A stretch of 9,726 nucleotides of DNA, taken from positions 1 to 9,726 of the forward strand of contig QHVY01000025.1 in the NCBI GenBank assembly GCA_003223695.1. Direction: 5' to 3'. This DNA comes from Acidobacteriota bacterium. GTDB taxonomy: Bacteria > Acidobacteriota > Thermoanaerobaculia > Gp7-AA8. A program made the translations under genes and the position numbers. The stretch's first letter is position 1; every line of letters begins with the position of its first letter. Below are positions 1-4,906 of the stretch, piece after piece. The notes beneath the pieces were generated by a model. That model searched no databases. It was given only the letters and a program-made list of their open reading frames with translations, and was not told the origin of the DNA.

Positions 1-1
1 C

Positions 2-427
2 GGTGAAGTGAAAGAAGGGCGGGTGGGCATCAACACGGGCACGCGCGATCCGCAAGTGCTCAAGGTGGTGATCAACAGGCTGGGCGACGCGAGCGCGGAT
101 CCCGATCGCATCGTGCACGAGTTGCTCGCACGCGGCGACACGCGATTGCCGAGCGGCGTTTCCCTGCGCATGATTGCCTTCGGCGCGTTCCCTCCCGGCG
201 CCCCGGTTCCTCCGTGCCGCATCATCAGCCTCGGTCACGTCGTCGATTTTCTGCAGATGTACGTGCACCGGCACTGGAAGGTGCTGCGGCATCTGCAGTT
301 CAAAGATCCGGCGCTCGGATTTTTGATGACGCTGGAGAAGGCGCGGCGCGGTCACGCCGGACGGCGCGGAGAGGAGGGCATCGAGCTCGTCCCGGCGCGG
401 CTGCCTCGACGGCGATATCGCAGGTGA
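2..427 (+). CDS. Unrecognised protein, C-terminal fragment
   Basis: The frame is open from the left edge and ends at TGA 425-427, so only the last 141 residues are visible. A GTG at 8 exists, but the frame continues upstream of it, so the true start is probably outside the window. I do not recognise the family. The visible part looks like a folded domain with a conserved feel: an early VGINTGTRDPQVLKVVINRL stretch, a PSGVSLRMIAFGAF strand-like stretch, and a helical segment around ISLGHVVDFLQMYVHRHW followed by FKDPALGFLMTLEKA. The last 25 or so residues are Arg/Gly/Glu-rich and look like a disordered basic tail. No signal peptide or membrane segment is visible. The stop codon lies inside the first copy of the 95-bp tandem repeat, so the repeat may have fixed where this protein ends. 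Coding status is likely; function is unknown. Confidence 0.6.
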   Translation, partial: GEVKEGRVGINTGTRDPQVLKVVINRLGDASADPDRIVHELLARGDTRLPSGVSLRMIAFGAFPPGAPVPPCRIISLGHVVDFLQMYVHRHWKVLRHLQFKDPALGFLMTLEKARRGHAGRRGEEGIELVPARLPRRRYRR

Positions 428-429
428 AC

Positions 430-506
430 TTCTCTGTGATCTCTGTGATCTCTGTGGTGATTTTTTGAAGTAGATTCACCACAGAGAGCACAGAGGACAC
501 AGAGCA
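430..506. repeat. CACAGAG-family inverted repeat, copy 1
   Basis: Two 31-nt arms, 430-460 and 476-506, are reverse complements at 27 of 31 positions and are separated by a 15-nt T-rich spacer (461-475). Each arm is built from 9-nt units: CTCTGTGAT twice in the left arm, and CACAGAGAG, CACAGAGGA, CACAGAGCA in the right arm. The conserved GGTGA/TCACC ends face inward, towards the spacer. The T-run lies in the loop and not after the stem, so this is not a canonical intrinsic terminator. From memory, intergenic CACAGAG-type palindromes of this style are widespread in environmental bacterial genomes. Confidence 0.85.
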
Positions 507-524
507 CGATGAAGGCAGGTGAAC

Positions 525-601
525 TTCTCTGTGATCTCTGTGATCTCTGTGGTGATTTTTTGAAGTAGATTCACCACAGAGAGCACAGAGGACACAGAGC
601 A
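525..601. repeat. CACAGAG-family inverted repeat, copy 2
   Basis: This is an exact copy of the preceding element, with arms at 525-555 and 571-601. Its right arm ends 2 nt before the start codon at 604. A transcript starting upstream could therefore fold the region just before the start codon into a stem. The only Shine-Dalgarno-like sequence for the gene at 604 (AGAGGA, 587-592) lies inside this arm. Alternatively, the right arm of copy 1 and the left arm of copy 2 (476-506 with 525-555) can pair, giving an element with TCACC...GGTGA ends facing outward. Confidence 0.85.
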
Positions 602-603
602 CG

Positions 604-1047
604 ATGAAGGCACAACCGACTTACGACGACGCCAATCTGATCCTGAAGCTCTACGACCTGCGGCGTGAAGAGAAGTTGCGCGCGGCGCGCAAGTGGTTTG
701 GGTCAATGCCGGCGCTGAAGTCGCGCGAAGAATTTCTGAAAACCTGTCCGGCGGGCAGCGATGAGAACGCGTACTTCCGCATGGTAACGACGTATTGGGA
801 AATGGCAGCGTCGTTCGTGGTGCACGGCGTTCTCAATCGAGAACTTTTTTACCGCGCCAACAACATGGAGCTGCTACTCGTCTGGGAAAAAATCCGGCGA
901 ATGGTCCCTGAGCTTCGCGCGTTCAACAACGACGCGCTGCGTTACAAACAGATCGAAGAAGTGGCATTCGGATTCATCGAGTATCTGAATCAGAATGCGC
1001 CGGGCTTCTACGAAAAGTGGTCGGCCGGGTTTGCGCGACCTGCCTAG
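604..1047 (+). CDS. Unrecognised 147-residue helical protein
   Basis: An ATG-initiated 147-residue protein without signal peptide or clear membrane helix, so probably cytoplasmic. It is rich in charged and aromatic residues and looks almost wholly alpha-helical. A basic amphipathic N-terminal part (about residues 8-35, with LYDLRREEKLRAARKWF) is followed by a central YWEMAASFVVHGVLNRELF segment (64-82) and a C-terminal helix ending near YEKWSAGF. The FWE...G-L-x-x-E-L arrangement loosely recalls DUF4760-type proteins, but this is a weak impression and I assign no function. The start codon and first three codons lie inside the 95-bp repeat, and the only SD-like AGAGGA is 11 nt upstream within it. 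The gene converges on a minus-strand gene; the tetranucleotide CTAG at 1044-1047 provides both stops. Confidence 0.75.
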   Translation: MKAQPTYDDANLILKLYDLRREEKLRAARKWFGSMPALKSREEFLKTCPAGSDENAYFRMVTTYWEMAASFVVHGVLNRELFYRANNMELLLVWEKIRRMVPELRAFNNDALRYKQIEEVAFGFIEYLNQNAPGFYEKWSAGFARPA

Positions 1048-1400
1048 TCGGTCAGATTTTTCATCAGGTCGTTGATCTCATCGTAGAGGCGCTGAACTTG
1101 TGGTTGAACGGCCAAAAGATGAGGCGGGACGCGGTTCCGCTCGTCTCGCAGCATGTCCAGCAGCATGTCGCTGGCGAAGAGCATGTCCGCGAGTTTATCG
1201 ACAACCTGAAGCTGCAGGGGCTGTTGTTCCTCGAAAATCGGCTCGTCGAGAAAAGCAACACTTTCGATGGCCTCTGCGAGTTCGTCCGTGTATTCCGCTT
1301 CTTTGTATCGCACCTGTCTAGGAGTGATTTCCGTAAACAAGTCCCTACCCTCGATTTTGCAATTTCTGTCGCAGAATGTGCGCTGTCTCACGTTCGTCAC
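1044..1400 (-). CDS. Unrecognised 118-residue acidic protein
   Basis: A minus-strand frame read from GTG at 1400 to TAG at 1044-1046, 118 residues. A GGGAGA sequence 4 nt upstream of the GTG (1405-1410, read on the minus strand) supports this start. An alternative GTG at 1313 would give about 89 residues, without the N-terminal TFCDRNC stretch. The part after residue 30 is acidic and apparently helical: YTDELAEAIESVAFLDEPIFEEQQ, then a Met/Leu-rich helix (residues 67-86, DKLADMLFASDMLLDMLRDE), and a C-terminal helix ending NDLMKNLTD. No signal peptide or family motif is recognised. It is divergent from the M28 peptidase with only 31 bp between starts, and convergent with the upstream 147-residue gene. 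The competing plus-strand frame over this stretch runs into the peptidase gene and looks like a shadow. Confidence 0.55.
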   Translation of the reverse strand: MTNVRQRTFCDRNCKIEGRDLFTEITPRQVRYKEAEYTDELAEAIESVAFLDEPIFEEQQPLQLQVVDKLADMLFASDMLLDMLRDERNRVPPHLLAVQPQVQRLYDEINDLMKNLTD

Positions 1401-1420
1401 GTATTCTCCCGCCTAACCGA

Positions 1421-1426
1421 AAGGAG
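1421..1426 (+). promoter_or_regulatory. Ribosome binding site of the M28 peptidase gene
   Basis: AAGGAG sits 5 nt upstream of the ATG at 1432. It fixes the start in front of a good signal peptide. Confidence 0.75.
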
Positions 1427-1431
1427 CTTTC

Positions 1432-3072
1432 ATGAGACGTTTGCCGCTGCTCGCTCTGATCTTCATCGCCGCTGCCGCACCGATTCCGCCCGCATTGAAG
1501 ACGTTCCGCGCGGATGCGATGCGCGCGCACGACAAATTCCTCGCCAGCGATCTGCTCGAAGGTCGCGGCCCAGGCACGCGAGGTGACGATCTCGCGATGC
1601 AGTACATCGCGGCGCAATTCGAGTCGTACGGCCTCGAGCCCGCCGGCGACAACGGCACCTACTACCAACGCGTCCCGCTCCTCGGCATCACCATGGACGC
1701 GACGAAGACGAGCCTCTCGTTTACGAAAGAAGGCGCGACGGCGATTGGGCCGTTGAAACATCGTGACCATTTTGTTGCCACCGATCAGTCGCAGTCGCCA
1801 TCGAGCACGATCAACTCCGACGTGGTCTTCGTCGGTCACGGTGTCGTCGCGCCGGAGTATCGATGGGATGACTACAAAGGTCTCGATGCGCACGGCAAGA
1901 CGCTGGTGATGCTCGTCGATGATCCGCCGGCGAACGCGCAGGAACCGGATCTCTTCAAAGGAAAGACGCGCACATATTACGGACGGTGGACCTACAAGTA
2001 CGAGATCGGCGCGGCGAAAGGCGCTGACAGCGTCATCCTGATTCACACGAATGAAGCGGCCGGTTATCCGTGGTCCGTGGTGCGCAATTCGTGGGGCGGC
2101 GAAACATCGTACGTGCGACTAACTCCGGGTCAGCCCGCTTTGCACATCGCATCATGGATTACGGAGAAAACTGCTGCCGATCTCTTCAAGGCTGCCGGAT
2201 ACGAACTCAACGCGCTCACGCAAGCCGCCGCGTCTCGCGATTTCAAACCCGTCTCGCTCGGATACAAACTCACCGGCACAATCGCCAGCACGATTCGCCC
2301 GTTCGACACGGCGAACGTCATCGCGAAACTCACCGGCAGCGATCCGAAGCTTCGCGACGAGGGCATCATTTACACCGCGCACCACGATCACCTCGGCATC
2401 GGCCGGCCGGATGAACGAGGAGATGCGATCTACAACGGTGCGATCGACAACGCATCCGGCTGCGCGATCCTGCTGGAAATGGCGCGCGTGTGGGCGAACA
2501 CGAAACCGGCGCCAAAACGATCGGTGTACTTCGCCTCCGTTGCCGCCGAGGAGCAGGGACTCCTCGGCTCCGCATATCTCGGACAGCATCCACCGATTCC
2601 CGCCGGACGCATCGCCCTGAATTTGAACTACGACGCGATTCCGGAGTTAGGGCGCGTGCGCGACGTCGTGCTGAACGGCGCCGAACGCACGACGTTTTAT
2701 CCAAGCGCAGAAAATGTTACACGACAAATGGATCTAACAATTGTTCCTGATCCTGAGCCGGAGCAAGGTCATTACTATCGCTCTGATCACTTTTCTCTCG
2801 GCAAAGTGGGGATTCCCGCGTTTTCCGTCGAGCCCGGTCACGACGTCGTAGGCAAAGGAAAAGCGTGGGGCGATCAGATGTCGGCCGATTACCGCGAACA
2901 CCGCTACCACCAGCCGAGCGACGAGTTCAATCCGAACTGGGATTGGTCGGAAGGAGTGCAGATGGCGCAGCTTGGATACTGGCTCGGGTGGGACGCGGCG
3001 AACGCTGCAACGTTGCCGAATTGGAAACCGGGCGATGAATTTCGCGCCGTTCGCGATCGAAGTTTGCACTGA
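1432..3072 (+). CDS. Secreted M28-family zinc aminopeptidase with PA domain
   Basis: This is a 546-residue exported metallopeptidase of the M28 family, predicted to remove N-terminal residues from peptides outside the cytoplasm using two zinc ions. Residues 1-16 form a signal peptide (two Arg, then a Leu/Ile/Ala core) without a lipobox Cys. A pre-domain (about 30-120) contains LLEGRGPGTRGDD, typical of this subgroup. A PA-like insert spans about 125-250 (VVFVGHGVVAPEYRWDDY). The peptidase domain (about 290-525) shows the expected residues: H317 and D319 in AHHDHLG, bridging D339 in GAIDNASG, the E373-E374 pair in AAEEQGLLGS (general base and zinc ligand), D401 in NYDAIP, and H453 in SDHFSLGKVGIPAF. 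A late RYHQPSDEF motif also fits the family. Length is normal for PA-containing members. The last 146 bp are overlapped by the convergent permease frame, but the peptidase reads family-like almost to its end. Substrate specificity is not visible. Confidence 0.95.
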   Translation: MRRLPLLALIFIAAAAPIPPALKTFRADAMRAHDKFLASDLLEGRGPGTRGDDLAMQYIAAQFESYGLEPAGDNGTYYQRVPLLGITMDATKTSLSFTKEGATAIGPLKHRDHFVATDQSQSPSSTINSDVVFVGHGVVAPEYRWDDYKGLDAHGKTLVMLVDDPPANAQEPDLFKGKTRTYYGRWTYKYEIGAAKGADSVILIHTNEAAGYPWSVVRNSWGGETSYVRLTPGQPALHIASWITEKTAADLFKAAGYELNALTQAAASRDFKPVSLGYKLTGTIASTIRPFDTANVIAKLTGSDPKLRDEGIIYTAHHDHLGIGRPDERGDAIYNGAIDNASGCAILLEMARVWANTKPAPKRSVYFASVAAEEQGLLGSAYLGQHPPIPAGRIALNLNYDAIPELGRVRDVVLNGAERTTFYPSAENVTRQMDLTIVPDPEPEQGHYYRSDHFSLGKVGIPAFSVEPGHDVVGKGKAWGDQMSADYREHRYHQPSDEFNPNWDWSEGVQMAQLGYWLGWDAANAATLPNWKPGDEFRAVRDRSLH

Positions 3073-4144
3073 CGACAACGCCGCCTATCCCCGCCCACGC
3101 CAGAAATGCGAAGTTGAGCAGTGTTAGGCGCCAGAAGAAGCGCGGATCGCGATTCCATCCCCGCACGTAGATGCGCCATCCGAGGAGGTTGGCGAGCGAG
3201 GCGATGATGGTGCCGCATCCGCCGGTGTTCACGCCGTAAAGCAGTTCGCGCCATCGGCCGCTTGCGACCGGAGAGAGAAGAATCGCTGCCGGCACATTCG
3301 AGATCACTTGCGACAGCGCGATCGAGGTGACATAGAGATTCGAGCCGACGCGCTGAATGTTCATCGTCCGCATCCCCTCGACCACGATGAAAGCGAAGAA
3401 AAACAGCGGCACAATCGAATAGTCGATCGCGAAGAGGCGCGTGCGCAGAAAAATCGCGCCCGCGATCAGCGCTGCAATCGCCGCCGGCCAGGCATTGACG
3501 ACGCGCGCGATTTCCAAAAGCACGAGAACGAAACAAATCGCTCCTCCGGCCGCTGTTGCAATCTTGCGCGGAGGGGGGTCGACCTCGATCGTCCGCAACG
3601 GTCGAGAGCGTCCGAGGAGAAAGAGAGCGGCGAGAAGTCCGGCGATGCTCCAGATCACGAACGGTGTCATCACCGCGATGAAGTGCTCGGCCCGCCATCC
3701 AGAGCGATGAAAGATGAAAAGATTCTGCGGGTTTCCGAGCGGCGTCAGGCAGCCGATCAGATTGCACGCCACGATCTCGAGGATGGCGGCATGTTCGACA
3801 TCGAAATCGGCGAAGGTCCCGGCGACGATCGTGAATGGAATGACGATGAACAGCGCAACATCGTTCGTAATCAGCGACGCCAGCACTCCACTGAGCAACA
3901 CCAGAACGAGCGCCAGACCGCGCGTGGAGTGAAACTGCGCCAGCGTTTTCGCGACTGCAAGATCGACATACCCGGATCCGCGCAGAATCTCGATCGCCGT
4001 GAGTAGCGCGAAGAGCACGAGCAATAGATCGACGTCGATAGCGCGCGCGATCGCGCCCGGACTGACTCGGCCGCTGGCGACGAAAGCGGCCGCGAGCACT
4101 CCCGCGGCGAACGTCAGCCAGTGACGTTTTGCAAACGCGAGCAC
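2927..4144 (-). CDS. SLC13/ArsB-type (IT superfamily) permease
   Basis: A polytopic inner-membrane transporter of the ion transporter superfamily (CitMHS/ArsB/SLC13 type), likely moving an organic or inorganic anion; the substrate is not determinable. Read from GTG 4144 it has 405 residues and about ten hydrophobic segments. The paired signature motifs are visible: TNDVALFIVIPF (93-104) with GNPQN (137-141) in the first half, and SNVPAAILLSP (282-292) with NTGGCGTIIASLANLLGWRI (306-325) in the second. The frame is open further upstream to 4369, but that part is antisense to the OmpW-like gene. GTG 4144 leads directly into AFAKRHWLTFAAG and the first helix; it has no clear SD, so the start is uncertain. 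The last helix ends near residue 358. The following 48 residues, a Ser/Pro/Arg-rich tail, are antisense to the end of the peptidase gene. The tail is probably a recent read-through extension after loss of an earlier stop. Confidence 0.85.
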   Translation of the reverse strand: MLAFAKRHWLTFAAGVLAAAFVASGRVSPGAIARAIDVDLLLVLFALLTAIEILRGSGYVDLAVAKTLAQFHSTRGLALVLVLLSGVLASLITNDVALFIVIPFTIVAGTFADFDVEHAAILEIVACNLIGCLTPLGNPQNLFIFHRSGWRAEHFIAVMTPFVIWSIAGLLAALFLLGRSRPLRTIEVDPPPRKIATAAGGAICFVLVLLEIARVVNAWPAAIAALIAGAIFLRTRLFAIDYSIVPLFFFAFIVVEGMRTMNIQRVGSNLYVTSIALSQVISNVPAAILLSPVASGRWRELLYGVNTGGCGTIIASLANLLGWRIYVRGWNRDPRFFWRLTLLNFAFLAWAGIGGVVVSANFDRERREIHRPVSNSATLQRSPRPTRASIQAAPSALLPTNPSSD

Positions 4145-4158
4145 GTCAGCAGTGTAAC
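4129..4158 (+). promoter_or_regulatory. Candidate promoter of the OmpW-like gene
   Basis: TTGCAA (4129-4134) and TGTAAC (4153-4158) each match the sigma-70 consensus hexamers at 4 of 6 positions and are separated by 18 bp. Transcription would start about 40 nt before the ATG at 4205. The -35 box lies inside the first codons of the divergent permease. Weak, single-site evidence. Confidence 0.25.
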
Positions 4159-4192
4159 TGGGCGACGTTTTGCTATTGCTGCAAATCTCATC

Positions 4193-4197
4193 GGAGG
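4193..4197 (+). promoter_or_regulatory. Ribosome binding site of the OmpW-like gene
   Basis: GGAGG lies 7 nt upstream of the ATG at 4205. It selects this start over an in-frame extension to 4121, which would bury the signal peptide. Confidence 0.8.
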
Positions 4198-4204
4198 TTT
4201 TTTC

Positions 4205-4846
4205 ATGAAACGTATCGGACTTCTTCTTGCCATCTTCGTTGTCGTCGCAGCTCCTGCGTTCGCAGCAGGTCCGTTCGAGCTGGAGGGGTGGGCCAGCTGG
4301 GTGAACACCAACAGCAGTACGGCGTTCAACTCCACTTCGCCGAATCAGCCCTTCGGAATCAGCCTGCACAACAAGATGGGCTACGGTGCCGGGGCGAACA
4401 TTTTCTGGAGTGGCAACATCTCCACCGACTTCTCGGCTGTCGAGGTCCGGCCGTCATCGCGATTCGTGACCACGGCGAACGGCACGATCGTCAGCGGGCC
4501 CAGCCTGCGCATGACGCCGCTCACGGCGATCCTCCAGTTTCACTTCGGCCCGAAGGCATTCTTCGATCCGTACATCGGCGGCGGAGCATCGTACGTTTTG
4601 TTCGACAACATCAGCGGACCGGCATCACTCGGCGTCAGCAACATCAATTTCAAAAAAGATGTCGGCTTCGTCGCGAACGCCGGCATCCAGTTCGGTTTGA
4701 GTCGCAGCTTCGCGCTGGTCGCCGACGGCAAGTACGTCCCCCTGCGCGCCTCGACGACAGCCGTCTACACGCAAGGCGGAAACACTGTGGCGAAGTTCAA
4801 GATCAATCCGGCGATCTTCTCGGCGGGACTGGCGTTCCGGTTTTAA
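4205..4846 (+). CDS. OmpW-family outer-membrane beta-barrel protein
   Basis: A 213-residue precursor of a small eight-stranded outer-membrane barrel resembling OmpW. Residues 1-20 form a signal peptide ending in AFA, with cleavage before AGPF. The mature chain alternates hydrophobic and polar residues as expected of membrane strands. OmpW-like signatures include LTAILQFHFGPKAFFDPYIG (106-125, where OmpW proteins have a similar LQYHFGPKA-PYVG stretch), VGFVANAGIQFGLSRSFALV (153-172) and an INPAIFSAGLAFRF end. The C-terminal Phe after aromatic/aliphatic alternation is the usual signal for barrel insertion by the BAM complex. OmpW proteins are thought to pass small hydrophobic molecules; the ligand here is unknown. 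The gene is divergent from the permease with a 60-bp gap that must hold both control regions. It ends 1 bp before a palindromic element. Confidence 0.88.
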   Translation: MKRIGLLLAIFVVVAAPAFAAGPFELEGWASWVNTNSSTAFNSTSPNQPFGISLHNKMGYGAGANIFWSGNISTDFSAVEVRPSSRFVTTANGTIVSGPSLRMTPLTAILQFHFGPKAFFDPYIGGGASYVLFDNISGPASLGVSNINFKKDVGFVANAGIQFGLSRSFALVADGKYVPLRASTTAVYTQGGNTVAKFKINPAIFSAGLAFRF

Positions 4847-4847
4847 C

Positions 4848-4901
4848 ACGTAGAACCGGCTCTCAGCCGGTTCGGGGCCGGCTGAGAGCCGGCCCCTACG
4901 T
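4848..4901. repeat. REP-like double palindrome between convergent genes
   Basis: The outer ends ACGTAG (4848-4853) and CTACGT (4896-4901) are inverted, as are the inner 15-mers CCGGCTCTCAGCCGG (4856-4870) and CCGGCTGAGAGCCGG (4878-4892), which match perfectly. Each 15-mer is itself a small palindrome (CCGGCT...AGCCGG with a 3-nt loop), so it can form either one long stem or two short ones. It fills the 60-bp gap between the barrel gene and the CHRD gene stop codons. It could end or protect both transcripts, but no T-run follows the stem, so a standard intrinsic terminator is not supported. The design resembles REP/BIME-type dispersed repeats. Confidence 0.85.
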
Positions 4902-4906
4902 TACAC

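Larger units (their letters stand above)
420..612. repeat. Perfect 95-bp tandem duplication (two copies)
   Basis: Bases 420-517 recur without a mismatch at 515-612, giving a 95-bp period and just over two copies. Copy 1 contains the stop codon of the upstream gene (425-427). Copy 2 contains the start codon and first codons (604-612) of the downstream gene. Copy 1 therefore also carries a duplicate start codon at 509, which opens a 19-codon frame ending at TAG 566-568. GCA occurs at both outer edges and at the junction (420-422, 515-517, 610-612), which fits duplication by slippage or microhomology. Perfect identity suggests a recent event, or an assembly artefact. Each unit is itself an inverted repeat of the CACAGAG family. 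Confidence 0.93.

Noticed and set aside
430..506. Intrinsic terminator after the first gene
   Set aside because: The T-run is in the loop and nothing T-rich follows the stem on either strand.
420..612. Possible CRISPR array
   Set aside because: The periodic units are 9 bp and contiguous, with only two identical 95-bp copies. There are no unique spacers of regular length and no cas genes.
300..706. Minus-strand open frames with repeated TEITEITE / SVSSVLSVV peptides
   Set aside because: They are direct translations of the 9-bp periodic palindromic repeat plus antisense of neighbouring genes. No ribosome binding site or family is seen.
1017..1586. Plus-strand 189-residue frame
   Set aside because: It overlaps three better candidates and runs out of frame into the M28 signal peptide and N-terminus. 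It has no motif or SD.
1345..2046. Minus-strand 233-residue frame antisense to the peptidase
   Set aside because: Arg-rich shadow composition with no recognisable domain; the sense strand encodes a clear M28 peptidase.
3308..4006. Plus-strand 232-residue frame antisense to the permease
   Set aside because: Low-complexity Arg/Glu/Asp-rich translation typical of the reverse strand of a hydrophobic protein gene.
4145..4369. Longer N-terminus for the permease
   Set aside because: It would be antisense to the OmpW signal peptide and SD. The extension is hydrophilic, Cys/Lys-rich and unlike the family.
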